Shown here piece by piece: positions 19,601 through 27,824 of a DNA stretch of 64,000 nucleotides (positions are counted from its first letter, which is position 1; the number at the start of each line of letters is the position of its first letter). Source of the DNA: Maribacter algarum (ex Zhang et al. 2020) (GTDB taxonomy: Bacteria; Bacteroidota; Bacteroidia; Flavobacteriales; Flavobacteriaceae); assembly GCF_005885635.1 (NCBI RefSeq), contig NZ_VATY01000002.1, positions 1,050,619 through 1,114,618 of the forward strand. The letters run 5' to 3'. The notes under the pieces were generated by a model that saw only the letters and a program-made list of their open reading frames with translations, did not search any database and had not been told where the DNA came from. The position numbers and the translations under genes were made by a program.

Positions 19601-19801
19601 GAACATATTGCCGAGGAAGTTGATAACAAAAAAGACCATTATAGCCTCAAACCACCAGGCATTGTAAATCCAAATTCGAGCGGTTTCTGTGCTGTATTTA
19701 CTTTCAACGAAAGTCCCGATTCCCATGGCGACACCAAAAACTATAAATAAGACAGCCATTAAACGGGTGGAAAAGAAAAATTTCTTAAGCAATTCTGTCA
19801 T
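16616..19801 (-). CDS. ccsBA: Fused cytochrome c biogenesis protein CcsBA (ResB-ResC)
   Basis: 1061-residue fusion. The N-terminal CcsB/ResB half has transmembrane segments near residues 10-95 and a large periplasmic part. A hydrophobic segment near 470-490 resembles an internal signal. A second soluble region, ~495-740, holds a His/Asp-rich stretch DHTADDGHDHNNG. The C-terminal CcsA/ResC half has the heme-handling WWD motif YWGWDPKETWALI (~958-970). It exports heme and attaches it to apocytochrome c on the periplasmic side (system II). Fused CcsBA is common in Bacteroidota. The gene is monocistronic here. Confidence 0.93.
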   Translation of the reverse strand: MTELLKKFFFSTRLMAVLFIVFGVAMGIGTFVESKYSTETARIWIYNAWWFEAIMVFFVINFLGNMFRYRLFRWEKWPVLTLHLSWILIIIGAFVTRYISFEGMMPIREGSSEKVFYSDKTFLTAFVDGEIDGQPKRKVLEDDLIVTPEALKSNLPWNSDYNGQNFTVSYVDFIAGAKEGLIVDENGKEFLKIVEAGSGQREEHYLENNKVNNVHNVLFALNKPTDGAINLFTTDSTYQIKSPFEGNFMRMADQFQGQVAKDSLQEFQLRSLYNMAGMQFVIPEPLVKGSYGVVEIPKEEITEQSLSALVVEVSSNGETVQKKLLGGKGTSNFSDKFSVGGLDFSLSYGSKVYELPFSIKLNDFIAEKYPGTEKGYASFMSKVTLEDERPFDYDIFMNNILDHKGYRFFQSSFHPDEKGTVLSVNHDQWGTWITYLGYFLLYIGLMGIMFFGKTRFKDLTQALNKLKAKKAALTIVLLLGCFVSTTAQDHTADDGHDHNNGLPTQSQIDSILQTTIVSKEHAEAFGKLIIQDEGGRMKPINTFSSELLRKLSLNDKFGNMNSDQVFLSMMLNPPAWYNAEFIAVDKKGKNDSIRNVLGIPKGQEFIKATDFFNEKGEYKLSQFLDDATTALAPNKFQQDLKDANIRLSLLDQALGGKIIKIFPLLDDENNKWISAVEYRGGQYQVSDSLYGNFIKNAVPYYLMSLRKAINTGEYAQADKLLEAFKKNQQNHGSEVLPSENKINTEVIYNKLGIFNLLYQLYALVGVLLFFVLIFQIFKEREIWKAASYVLKGTIIILFLWHTAGLILRWYISGHAPWSDAYESILFVSWATIGMGMLFSKKSTMTLAAASFVGSMLLFFAHQNWVDPAIGNLVPVLDSYWLMIHTSVIVGSYGPLTVAMILGVVSMLLMILTTKKNKKRMELNLKELTIINELSMTVGLIMLTIGNFLGGQWANESWGRYWGWDPKETWALISIMVYAFVIHTRLVPGLRGRWTFNFLSVLGYLSIMMTYFGVNYYLVGLHSYGQSGAAAVTPDYVKYIVLGILILGGISFWRYKANYSKA

Positions 19802-19899
19802 CAGAGGACGTATTGGTTTTCAGGATGCAAAAATACCAACTTTTTATGGTTTTTGTAGTTATACGGGAGCTTTAAAAGTTAAACAACTTTGTTAATCAT

Positions 19900-19914
19900 T
19901 TGATAAAATATCAA
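19900..19914. promoter_or_regulatory. FNR-like inverted repeat upstream of ccsBA and the His-rich lipoprotein
   Basis: TTGATA, 3 nt, TATCAA: an exact inverted repeat between the divergent ccsBA and lipoprotein genes. It contains TTGAT and ATCAA half-sites, but with a 5-bp gap instead of the 4 bp of an FNR box. It is only a possible site for the Crp/Fnr protein encoded 1.3 kb away. Confidence 0.3.
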
Positions 19915-20017
19915 TAGGTCTTTAAGCGTTTAAAAAGTAAGTTTTAAGAATTCTAGAGACTATTAGTTAACCACTTAGCAATCAACACATCGTATTAACC
20001 CAAAAAATTCTTTTAAG

Positions 20018-20395
20018 ATGAACAGAAAAACCTTTATCAAAAAAGCTGCAGGAACGGTTTTAGTGGCTGTTCCCGCCTATTCTTTAATTGGATGCTCTAA
20101 CGATGATAGCACCGATGTAGCTCCTATCGAAGACCCAACTGCTACGGATTGTCTAGCTAACGGTGCAAACGCCACCGCCATTTCAAGCAATCACGGTCAT
20201 ACATTGACTGTATCAAAGGCTGATATAGATGCAGGTACGGAAAAATCGTACTCAATTCAAGGTTCTTCAGGCCATAACCATACTATCGTGGTTACGGCTG
20301 CAAATTTCACCACATTGAAAAGTTCGAAAACAATACAGATAGAATCATCGCGGGACAGTAGCCATAGACATGATGTTACCGTTTCTTGTGCTTAA
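20018..20395 (+). CDS. Small His-rich lipoprotein, function unknown
   Basis: 125 residues. The N-terminus MNRKTFIKKAAGTVLVAVPA resembles an export signal with a lipobox ending at IGC (Cys26). The mature part carries three HxH motifs (NHGH, GHNH, SHRH) about 35-40 residues apart, and two distal cysteines. This looks like metal binding, perhaps Cu or Zn, but I know of no proven function. It lies between ccsBA (divergent) and the globin gene (convergent), so a link to heme or copper proteins is possible. The gene is well supported by its codon structure and signal. Confidence 0.7.
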   Translation: MNRKTFIKKAAGTVLVAVPAYSLIGCSNDDSTDVAPIEDPTATDCLANGANATAISSNHGHTLTVSKADIDAGTEKSYSIQGSSGHNHTIVVTAANFTTLKSSKTIQIESSRDSSHRHDVTVSCA

Positions 20396-20413
20396 TTCTT
20401 TGTTTTAAGAATT
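20394..20413. terminator. Possible bidirectional terminator between lipoprotein and globin genes
   Basis: AATTCTT, 6 nt, AAGAATT followed by TT. It overlaps the ends of the two convergent genes. The stem is AT-rich and therefore weak. Confidence 0.4.
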
Positions 20414-20797
20414 TTCTGGGCGCGCTTTAAATAGATTTATATGAAAGAATGTACCCATACTGCGCGCCCTATTTTTGGCAGTAGCTGCCTTTTCACCTTT
20501 GAATAATTGGTCCACCGTTTCAAACCAGAGGTTTAACCATACTCCAAAGTGGTGTTCATCAATAGAATATCCTGCTCCCGCGTCAACAATTTGATGTTTG
20601 AGCAATGGGTTTCCCTTGAATTTTCGGATGAAAAATAAATTGGTCTCCCAGAAATCAGTTAATCGATCCAAGTGTTTGGGCCAATCATCAATATGGTTTT
20701 CAAAAATTGGTCCTAAAAGTTCATTTGACCTCACCTTAGTATAAAATGTTTCTACCAAATCAAAGACATCTTCTCTATCTGTAATTTCCTTTTTCAT
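20405..20797 (-). CDS. Group III truncated hemoglobin
   Basis: 130 residues. Globin features: LVETFYTKVRSN with the B10 Tyr, LGPIFENHIDDWPKHL, LTDFWETNLF, the proximal His in NPLLKHQ and the G-helix Trp in WLNLWFETVD. The pattern fits the group III (trHbP) class. It binds O2 or NO in the cytoplasm. It is the second gene of a two-gene operon after a 90-residue membrane protein and lies close to a Crp/Fnr regulator. A role in NO detoxification or low-O2 response is inferred. Confidence 0.88.
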   Translation of the reverse strand: MKKEITDREDVFDLVETFYTKVRSNELLGPIFENHIDDWPKHLDRLTDFWETNLFFIRKFKGNPLLKHQIVDAGAGYSIDEHHFGVWLNLWFETVDQLFKGEKAATAKNRARSMGTFFHINLFKARPENS

Positions 20798-20815
20798 AGC
20801 TTATGGTTATGTAGA

Positions 20816-21088
20816 TTAAGCGGTTATGAGCAACAAAATATTTACCAAAATGCTTAGTATTAAAAATCTAAAAACAATACTTGATCTTAATTGTGCTAAA
20901 ACTGAAGCATTATACATCATAGTCACTGCAATACACAATGCCAATTGTGGCAATAAATAAGGGCTTTTACCCATTAAAATGTATAATGCAGCTATAGAGC
21001 CCAAACAACTCTGCAAAACAATTGATAAAGGTATCATTAGCATATATGAGGATTGAAAACTGCTTAATAGGTTGTTGTAAACATTCAT
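20816..21088 (-). CDS. Small three-helix membrane protein co-transcribed with the globin
   Basis: 90 residues with three hydrophobic segments, about 16-38, 43-60 and 70-90. I do not recognise a family. It lies 18 bp upstream of the globin gene on the same strand and diverges from the Crp/Fnr gene. It may be a membrane partner in the same stress response; this is position-based only. Confidence 0.7.
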   Translation of the reverse strand: MNVYNNLLSSFQSSYMLMIPLSIVLQSCLGSIAALYILMGKSPYLLPQLALCIAVTMMYNASVLAQLRSSIVFRFLILSILVNILLLITA

Positions 21089-21145
21089 AGCTTTGTACTT
21101 TTAGAATTTAAAGACAAAGCTATTGTACAAGGCTACTTTGAATTT

Positions 21146-21159
21146 ATGATTTGAATCAT
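21146..21159. promoter_or_regulatory. Candidate Crp/Fnr operator (ATGAT-N4-ATCAT)
   Basis: Perfect palindrome ATGATT-TG-AATCAT, 8 bp before the Crp/Fnr start codon and inside the divergent region with the membrane protein-globin operon. It equals an FNR box (TTGAT-N4-ATCAA) with the outermost base pair changed. Its position suits autoregulation. Confidence 0.5.
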
Positions 21160-21167
21160 ACCCGTTT

Positions 21168-21752
21168 ATGATATTAGAAGATTTGTTATTAGAATATGGA
21201 GCTCAGCGAATAGTTCTCAATAAGAGTGAAGTTCTTTTTAATGAAGATGGACGTGCTGACTTCTATTATCAAATAAGTTCTGGAGAAGTGAAAATGTATA
21301 ATATCACGGAGGAGGGGAAAGAATTTGTTCAAGGTATTTTTGGTGATGGGAAAAGCTTCGGTGAGCCTCCATTATTGGGAGGTTTTAATTATCCCGCAGG
21401 AGCTATTGCCACTAAGCTAACTACACTCTTAAGAATTACAAAAGAACAGTTTATTGCTCTTCTAAGAGAGAACCCCGATATTCATTTAGCTTTTACAGGC
21501 CTACTCTGCAATAGACTTGCCTATAAAGCTATTATTGGGAAGGAAGTATCCATACACCCACCGAAACATCGTATTTTGACTATTCTCAACTATTTGAAGG
21601 GTAAAAGTGGCGCTAAAGAATTTGCAGTCGATTTAACCAGACAGCAGATTGCGGAACTCACGGGTTTAAGAGTTGAGACGGTTATTCGAAGTATAAAAAA
21701 GTTAGAGGCTCAAAAAATACTTCGCCTAGAAAACCACAAGATTATCATCTAA
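21168..21752 (+). CDS. Crp/Fnr-family transcriptional regulator
   Basis: 194 residues. A cyclic-nucleotide-like beta-roll fills residues 1-115 (ISSGEVKMYNITEEGKEF, FGEPPLLGG). A winged helix-turn-helix lies at ~140-190 (LTRQQIAELTGLRVETVIRSIKKLE). The N-terminal Cys cluster of true FNR is absent, so no Fe-S oxygen sensing is expected. In the recognition helix, Glu and Arg of the FNR pattern E-xx-S-R are kept, but Ser is Ile. It is divergent from the membrane protein-globin operon and is probably its regulator. Confidence 0.9.
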   Translation: MILEDLLLEYGAQRIVLNKSEVLFNEDGRADFYYQISSGEVKMYNITEEGKEFVQGIFGDGKSFGEPPLLGGFNYPAGAIATKLTTLLRITKEQFIALLRENPDIHLAFTGLLCNRLAYKAIIGKEVSIHPPKHRILTILNYLKGKSGAKEFAVDLTRQQIAELTGLRVETVIRSIKKLEAQKILRLENHKIII

Positions 21753-21768
21753 TTCCTAATTTCGTAGT

Positions 21769-22536
21769 ATGATTAAAGTCACTCTTGTTGGCACGGGCAC
21801 TGTTTCTCAACATCTGCAACAGGTATTTTCAAAAACAGAAAACGTTGGAGTGATTAAGGTGATATCAAGTCGTGGAGATTCTTTGTCAAAAGCACTAAAA
21901 ATGTCATCTAAGCATGACAAAGGTGAGCCTGAACTAGAACAACCTGATATTTATATCGTTGCTGTAACTGATGATGCCATAGAAACTGTATCAAAAAAGC
22001 TCGTGAATTCAAAAAAAATTATTGTTCATACTTCGGGAAGTGTCTCAATAGACGCACTGCCAAAAGGGGTTAGAAAAGGTGTTTTTTATCCATTGCAATC
22101 CTTTTCCCCAGGAAGAAAAGTAGATTTCAAAACAATTCCCATATGCATTGAGGCAGAAAAAAAAGAGAATTTGGAGTTGCTACAAAAATTAGGCGAGTCT
22201 ATTTCAGAATCTGTTTATGAAGTTTCTTCCGAACAACGAAAATCACTTCATTTAGCAGCTGTTTTCGTTAATAACTTCACCAACCATATCTACCAAATAG
22301 GAAAGGAAATTTGCAAAGAAAATGCAGTTCCTTTCGATATTCTTAAACCGCTTATTGCCGAAACAGCTCAAAAATTGGATGCCCTCTCCCCCCTTGAAGC
22401 ACAGACAGGTCCGGCAAAACGTAAGGATATGATGACTATTGAAAAACATTTGGAGCAATTAAATAACAAGACACATAAAGAGGTCTACCAGATACTAACC
22501 AAATCAATCAAAGAAACGTATGGAGAAAAGCTATAA
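21769..22536 (+). CDS. Rossmann-fold/DUF2520 protein
   Basis: 255 residues. The N-terminus IKVTLVGTGTVSQHLQQVF is a Rossmann NAD(P)-binding start. The C-terminal part, ~115-250, is the DUF2520 helical domain (KSLHLAAVFVNNFTNHIYQI, LSPLEAQTGPAKRKD). The fold resembles 6-phosphogluconate dehydrogenase-like oxidoreductases, but no substrate is established. It overlaps the KdsC-like gene by 17 bp, so the pair is an operon. Confidence 0.85.
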   Translation: MIKVTLVGTGTVSQHLQQVFSKTENVGVIKVISSRGDSLSKALKMSSKHDKGEPELEQPDIYIVAVTDDAIETVSKKLVNSKKIIVHTSGSVSIDALPKGVRKGVFYPLQSFSPGRKVDFKTIPICIEAEKKENLELLQKLGESISESVYEVSSEQRKSLHLAAVFVNNFTNHIYQIGKEICKENAVPFDILKPLIAETAQKLDALSPLEAQTGPAKRKDMMTIEKHLEQLNNKTHKEVYQILTKSIKETYGEKL

Positions 22537-23047
22537 AGAAGACTTAAAGAACATCACCACTTTTGTTTTTGATGTAGACGGAGTTTTCACGGATGGAACA
22601 CTACTAATTACCTCCGAAGGTGAGATGCTACGCAAAATGAGCGTCAAAGATGGTTACGCCCTTAAAACAGCATTGCAAAAAGGATATAATATCTGTATCA
22701 TCACAGGCGGCACTAACGAGGGAGTACGATTACGATTAGCTGGATTGGGAGTTACCGATATTTACTTAGGCGCGCATCATAAAGAAAAACCTCTAAATGA
22801 ATATTTATCTAAACGGGGAATAGCCCCAGCAAACGTACTTTATATGGGAGATGATATGCCTGACATTCCACCGATGAAAATAGTTGGTCTACCTACTTGC
22901 CCGCAAGATGCGATTCCAGAAGTAAAGGAAGTGGCCAAGTATGTATCGCACAGAAATGGCGGAGACGCTTGTGTTCGGGATGTTATTGAGCAGGTGCTGA
23001 AGGTCCGAGGTGATTGGCATAGCAACTACAGTGCTTCAAATGATTAA
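22520..23047 (+). CDS. KdsC-like HAD phosphatase (KDO-8-phosphate phosphatase family)
   Basis: 175 residues of the HAD superfamily without a cap domain. Motif I is FVFDVDGVFTDGTL, motif II IITGG, and motif III/IV includes KEKPLNEY and YMGDDMPDIPPM. It matches tetrameric KdsC, which makes KDO for lipopolysaccharide. In many Bacteroidota this gene sits beside DUF2520 and maf as here. Function as KdsC is likely but not certain. Confidence 0.85.
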   Translation: MEKSYKEDLKNITTFVFDVDGVFTDGTLLITSEGEMLRKMSVKDGYALKTALQKGYNICIITGGTNEGVRLRLAGLGVTDIYLGAHHKEKPLNEYLSKRGIAPANVLYMGDDMPDIPPMKIVGLPTCPQDAIPEVKEVAKYVSHRNGGDACVRDVIEQVLKVRGDWHSNYSASND

Positions 23048-23073
23048 AAATAGACGGCAGACAAAGAATAAAA

Positions 23074-23661
23074 ATGCTTCAAAACATATTATCCGATTAT
23101 AAAATCATCCTGGCTTCTAATTCACCGAGAAGACAGCAGTTTTTCAAGGAATTACACTTAGATTTTAAGGTGCGGTTGAAAACCGTTGAAGAAATATATC
23201 CTCCAGAATTACAAGGGAGTGAAATCTCCAATTATTTAGCAAGGCTAAAAGCATCTGCTTTTAAAGGCAGTCTACAATCTAATGAAATACTGGTCACCTC
23301 TGATACGGTAGTTTGGCACAATGAGGCATCTTTAGCAAAACCATCTGATGAAAATGAGGCTTTTCAAATGCTACGAACCTTATCCGGTAATTGGCATGAA
23401 GTGATTACTTCGGTTTCTTTTACCACATCCAAAGAGCAGAAAACAGTACATCATATCACTAAAGTAAGGCTTGCAGAACTAACAGATGATGAAATTTGGT
23501 TTTATATCAATACTTTCAAACCTTTTGATAAAGCAGGGGCATATGGCATTCAAGAATGGATTGGCCACATTGCTATTGAAGAAATACAAGGCTCATATAC
23601 CAATGTAGTTGGACTACCAACGCATTTGGTCTACAAAACCTTAATAGAGATGGTGAGCTAG
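23074..23661 (+). CDS. maf: Maf-family nucleotide pyrophosphatase
   Basis: 195 residues. Signature ILASNSPRRQQF (residues ~11-22), then VTSDTVVW, KPSDENEAFQML and DKAGAYGIQEW. It hydrolyses non-canonical or modified nucleoside triphosphates (dTTP/UTP type) and can affect septation. It follows the KdsC-like gene by 26 bp in the same direction. Confidence 0.92.
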   Translation: MLQNILSDYKIILASNSPRRQQFFKELHLDFKVRLKTVEEIYPPELQGSEISNYLARLKASAFKGSLQSNEILVTSDTVVWHNEASLAKPSDENEAFQMLRTLSGNWHEVITSVSFTTSKEQKTVHHITKVRLAELTDDEIWFYINTFKPFDKAGAYGIQEWIGHIAIEEIQGSYTNVVGLPTHLVYKTLIEMVS

Positions 23662-23697
23662 TTGGTTTTGAGTAACTTTATAAAAAGAAAAAGCATT

Positions 23698-24645
23698 ATG
23701 AAAACATTAATTAAATCAGGACTCAGTCTTTTTGTCGCTATTGCTTTGGTCACGTTTACACAATCATGCAAAGAACAGAACGTTGAGCAGAAAAATGATT
23801 TGGCAATGAATACAGAGGTTGAGACAGAAGTCGTGAAAAGACCTCTATCAGATGAGTTCAAGCAATATTGGTACGCTGGAGAAGCAGAAATTACATCGTA
23901 TAAACTTGAACAAGCCCGGTATGGGGAAATTCGTGAAGGAAATTCCGTATTGATATATGTGACGGAACCTTTCCACAACCAAAAACAGGTCAAAGCAGAT
24001 GATAATAACTCCGATAATATTCCAGTTTTAAAGCTAAATAGCACGAAGAACTACCTAACAGGCATCTATCCCTACTCAATTATGAGTAGTAGTTTTTATC
24101 CGGTTCATGACCATAGTCATGCGATAAAGGTTTCCTTTTCCTCACAGGAATGGTGCGGGCAAGTTTACGCACAGTTAAATAACAGAGCTGATTTCGAAAT
24201 TATATCACATTCATATTTTGAATCTGAAAGTGATAGTAAGTATAATATAGATAAAACCGTACTCGAAAATGAGCTTTGGAACAAGATTCGAATCAATCCT
24301 GAAGGTTTACCGAAAGGCAATCTTAAAATTATTCCTTCATTGGAGTATATTAGATTGACTCATAAAGAGTTAAAGCCTTATGACGCAATTGTTAGTTCAA
24401 TCAAAAAAGATGGAATAACTTCATACATAATTGAGTACAAAGAATTAAATCGCACTCTTGCAATCAACTTCACATCTTCCTTTCCTTACAGCATTGAAAG
24501 TTGGTCGGATAGTTATAAAGATGGGTATGGCCCTAAGGCAAAAATGCTTACTTCAACTGGCACAAAGTTAAAGACCATTAAGAGTCCCTATTGGCGAAAA
24601 AACAGCAACAAATTTCTACCTTTACGCGATAGTTTAGGGCTTTAA
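23698..24645 (+). CDS. Predicted lipoprotein of unknown function next to maf
   Basis: 315 residues from the ATG at 23698; an upstream in-frame ATG at 23662 would put 12 unlikely residues before the signal. Lipoprotein signal ends at TFTQSC. The mature protein has no motif I recognise; notable pieces are FKQYWYAGEAEITSY, SFSSQEWCGQVYAQLN and YSIESWSDSY. Such genes often follow maf in Flavobacteriia and are sometimes mislabelled as maf. It ends 3 bp before the MscS-type gene. Confidence 0.75.
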   Translation: MKTLIKSGLSLFVAIALVTFTQSCKEQNVEQKNDLAMNTEVETEVVKRPLSDEFKQYWYAGEAEITSYKLEQARYGEIREGNSVLIYVTEPFHNQKQVKADDNNSDNIPVLKLNSTKNYLTGIYPYSIMSSSFYPVHDHSHAIKVSFSSQEWCGQVYAQLNNRADFEIISHSYFESESDSKYNIDKTVLENELWNKIRINPEGLPKGNLKIIPSLEYIRLTHKELKPYDAIVSSIKKDGITSYIIEYKELNRTLAINFTSSFPYSIESWSDSYKDGYGPKAKMLTSTGTKLKTIKSPYWRKNSNKFLPLRDSLGL

Positions 24646-24648
24646 TTT

Positions 24649-25209
24649 ATGGAAGATTTTTTTATTGAGAATCAAAAGCAGCTAATTTGGACTTTCTCCA
24701 TCATCCTTGTTCTTTTGGTATTCCGTTTTATTGGAAGTAAGACGGTTCGACGTATTGGCCGTCTAAGCGGTATCGCAGAAGCCCGAACCCTACTAATTAC
24801 GAAATATGTATATGCCATTCTCAACTTTTTAGGCATTGGTGCATTAATCTTTATCTGGGGTGTTAATTTTCAAGATTTAGGCCTATTGTTTTCTTCTGTT
24901 TTTGCGGTAATTGGTGTTGCCCTTTTTGCACAATGGTCAATTTTAAGTAACGTTACTTCAGGAGTCATACTGTTCTTTTCATTTCCATTTAAAATAGGTG
25001 ACCACATACGAATTTTGGATAAAGAAATTCTTGATGAGCAAAACGAGAATGAAAATATCTTTATCATTGAAGATATCAAAGCTTTCCATGTGCATTTGAG
25101 AAGACATAGTGGAGAATTAATTACATATCCAAATAACATGATGCTTCAAAAAGCTATTGTCCTTATTGAAACCCCTATTAAAGCTGACGATGGCCCAGAT
25201 TCCGTCTGA
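24649..25209 (+). CDS. Small MscS-type mechanosensitive channel
   Basis: 186 residues: three hydrophobic segments (about 12-28, 50-70, 78-95), then the MscS beta domain. The characteristic LGLLFSSVFAVIGVALFAQW pore-helix region and FFSFPFKIGDHIRIL are present. It lacks the large C-terminal cage of E. coli MscS, so it is a minimal form. It lies 3 bp after the lipoprotein gene. Confidence 0.85.
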   Translation: MEDFFIENQKQLIWTFSIILVLLVFRFIGSKTVRRIGRLSGIAEARTLLITKYVYAILNFLGIGALIFIWGVNFQDLGLLFSSVFAVIGVALFAQWSILSNVTSGVILFFSFPFKIGDHIRILDKEILDEQNENENIFIIEDIKAFHVHLRRHSGELITYPNNMMLQKAIVLIETPIKADDGPDSV

Positions 25210-25256
25210 TTTGTTAAAGAAGTTCTAAAATAACATTTCATCGCTCTTTATCTGTT

Positions 25257-25264
25257 TATCTTTG
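25257..25264 (+). promoter_or_regulatory. -7 promoter box before the PIG-L gene
   Basis: TATCTTTG matches TAnnTTTG, 20 bp before the start codon. No TTG is seen at the ideal distance upstream. Confidence 0.5.
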
Positions 25265-25284
25265 AGAGCCAACTTACAATCATA

Positions 25285-27822
25285 ATGATGCGTCAATACC
25301 TAGTAGTAGTTGTTTCCCTCCTATTTTCTTTACAAATCGTTTTTGCTCAAGCACCCAAAAAAGGGACTTCAGCTGAAATATATCATTCCATTCAAAAACT
25401 CAATTTCTTAGGAAAAGCCCTTTATGTGGCTGCACATCCTGATGATGAGAATACGCGGTTAATATCTTATTTATCGAACAATGTAAAGGCAAAAACTGCC
25501 TATTTATCACTAACACGCGGCGATGGAGGACAAAACTTAATTGGTCCTGAATTAAGGGAATTACTTGGTGTTTTGCGTACACAAGAGCTTTTGGCGGCAA
25601 GAAGAGTTGATGGGGGACAGCAATTTTTTAGTCGAGCGAATGACTTTGGATATTCAAAGCATCCAAACGAAACCCTAAAAATCTGGAATAAGGAAGAAGT
25701 TCTAGGTGATGTGGTTCAGATTATCCGAACATTCAAACCCGATGTTATTATCAATCGTTTCGATCACCGATCACCTGGTTCAACACATGGTCATCATACT
25801 TCATCTGCTATGCTAAGTTTTGAGGCTTTTGATTTAGTTAACAACCCACAAGCATATCCTGAACAACTTTCCACAATTGAAGTCTGGCAACCGAAACGAC
25901 TATTTTTCAATACCTCTTGGTGGTTTTACGGGAGTAGGGAAAAGTTTGAAAAAGCGGATAAATCCAAATTAATGAATATGGACGTAGGCGTCTTCTACCC
26001 TACTTTAGGTGTATCCAATAACGAAATAGCTTCTTGGGCAAGCAGCCAACATTTATGTCAAGGTTTTGGAAGAATTACATCTAGAGGAAGTGAAAATGAA
26101 TATATCGAATTTTTAAAAGGTGATTTTCCAAAGGATAAATCAAACATCTTTGATGGCATCAATACCACTTGGTCGCGAGTTGCGGGTGGAGCGGCCATCG
26201 GGACTATTCTTACTGAGGTAGAAACGGACTTTGATTTTACAAACCCCTCGAAACACCTTCCTCAACTATTGGAAGCACATAAACTTATAAGTTCGTTAAG
26301 CGATGTGCATTGGAAAACCATCAAACTTGGAGAGATAGAGGCTATTATTCAATCCGTCACTGGGCTTTATCTAGAGGCCTCTGCGGATGCGGCAATAGCC
26401 AATCCTGGTAATGCTGTCAAAATAAATGTTGATGTCTTAAATCGCAGTAACGCTAATATTACTTTAAAATTAATAGGAATTTCTGGGCTTGATGAAGGTC
26501 TTGAACCGCTTATTATTTTAGAAAACAACAAAAAACACAACTTTGAGTTCAATCTCGAGATTCCTGAAGCCACTAATTTCACAAGTCCGTATTGGCTTAA
26601 TGAAAAAGGTAGCTTGGGTATGTATAAAGTGGAAAACAAAAGTTTAATTGGCAAACCCGAAACTCCAAGAGCTTTCCACGCGAATTTTGTCTTAGACTTT
26701 GACGGCTATGAAATTACATTTCAAAAACCTGTAGTATACAAATACGCGCGAAACGATAAAGGGGAATTGTACCGTCCGTTTGAAGTACTTCCTGAAGCCA
26801 CTGCACGTTTCGATGACAAGGTCGTGATTTTTGCAGATGGAAAACCCAAGCAAATAGCAATTACCGTAAAGGCACATAAGAACAATGTAAATGGAGATGT
26901 GCAATTTTGCTATTCCAAAGGATGGACCGTTGACCAAGAAATTAAACCCTTTGAAATTGCCAAGAAAGGTGATGAACAAATTATACAATTTACACTTACT
27001 CCCCCAGCTAATGAAGATGAGAGTTATATTTCTCCAATTATAAAAATAGATGGGAATCAAATCACTAAAGAGTTAGTAACAATAGCCTACGACCACGTGC
27101 CAACGCAATCGGTTTTGCTTCCCGCAGAAGCGAAAGTAGTTCGTTTAGACATTCAACGTTTAGGCGAAAACATCGGTTATATTATGGGTGCTGGCGACGA
27201 TGTGCCAACTAGCTTGAAGCAAATTGGGTATAATGTCGTTACCGTTGACCCCAACTCTATACAAGCCGGCAGTCTAGATAAATTTGATGCGATAGTCGTT
27301 GGAATTCGTGGGTATAATGTGGTTAAAGAATTGCAGTTCAAACAACGTTTTATATTAGATTATGTGAAGGATGGTGGAAACCTTATCGTGCAATATAACA
27401 CTTCGGGCAGATGGGACAAGCAGTTTAATAATATCGCGCCATTTGATTTAAAATTATCAAGAGACAGGGTAACTGATGAGAATTCTGAAGTAAAAATCCT
27501 GGCTAAAGACCATGCCCTAGTCAATTTCCCCAACGTAATAGAGGAGAAAGATTTTGAGGGATGGGTGCAAGAAAGAGGCCTTTATTTTCCAAACGAATGG
27601 AGCAATGATTTTACACCTATCCTATCAATGAAAGATAACGGCGAATCTGCTAAAAAGGGAAGCCTTTTAGTTGCTCCCTACGGAAAAGGAAATTACATCT
27701 ATACTGGACTAAGCTTTTTTAGAGAGTTGCCCTCAGGAGTTTCAGGAGCCTATAAACTCTTTGCAAATATGTTGTCTATCGGAAAGGAAAAGGTAGAGAA
27801 AAAACCAGCAGTTAAAGGATAA
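25285..27822 (+). CDS. Exported PIG-L/LmbE-family deacetylase, multidomain
   Basis: 845 residues with a signal peptide (cleavage near FAQA). PIG-L domain at ~35-260: zinc motif AAHPDDENTR and HGHHTSSAM. A beta-sandwich middle (about 350-600) and a ThuA-like C-terminal domain (~620-835, GAGDDVPTSLKQIGYNVVTV, VKDGGNLIVQY) follow. The family removes N-acetyl groups from amino sugars. It begins a cluster with a symporter and a SusCD locus, so it probably acts on an amino-sugar glycan or conjugate in the periplasm. Substrate unknown. Confidence 0.88.
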   Translation: MMRQYLVVVVSLLFSLQIVFAQAPKKGTSAEIYHSIQKLNFLGKALYVAAHPDDENTRLISYLSNNVKAKTAYLSLTRGDGGQNLIGPELRELLGVLRTQELLAARRVDGGQQFFSRANDFGYSKHPNETLKIWNKEEVLGDVVQIIRTFKPDVIINRFDHRSPGSTHGHHTSSAMLSFEAFDLVNNPQAYPEQLSTIEVWQPKRLFFNTSWWFYGSREKFEKADKSKLMNMDVGVFYPTLGVSNNEIASWASSQHLCQGFGRITSRGSENEYIEFLKGDFPKDKSNIFDGINTTWSRVAGGAAIGTILTEVETDFDFTNPSKHLPQLLEAHKLISSLSDVHWKTIKLGEIEAIIQSVTGLYLEASADAAIANPGNAVKINVDVLNRSNANITLKLIGISGLDEGLEPLIILENNKKHNFEFNLEIPEATNFTSPYWLNEKGSLGMYKVENKSLIGKPETPRAFHANFVLDFDGYEITFQKPVVYKYARNDKGELYRPFEVLPEATARFDDKVVIFADGKPKQIAITVKAHKNNVNGDVQFCYSKGWTVDQEIKPFEIAKKGDEQIIQFTLTPPANEDESYISPIIKIDGNQITKELVTIAYDHVPTQSVLLPAEAKVVRLDIQRLGENIGYIMGAGDDVPTSLKQIGYNVVTVDPNSIQAGSLDKFDAIVVGIRGYNVVKELQFKQRFILDYVKDGGNLIVQYNTSGRWDKQFNNIAPFDLKLSRDRVTDENSEVKILAKDHALVNFPNVIEEKDFEGWVQERGLYFPNEWSNDFTPILSMKDNGESAKKGSLLVAPYGKGNYIYTGLSFFRELPSGVSGAYKLFANMLSIGKEKVEKKPAVKG

Positions 27823-27824
27823 AT

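Noticed and set aside
19900..19914. FNR box before ccsBA
   Set aside because: Half-site gap is 5 bp, not 4; kept only as a weak palindrome, not called an FNR site.
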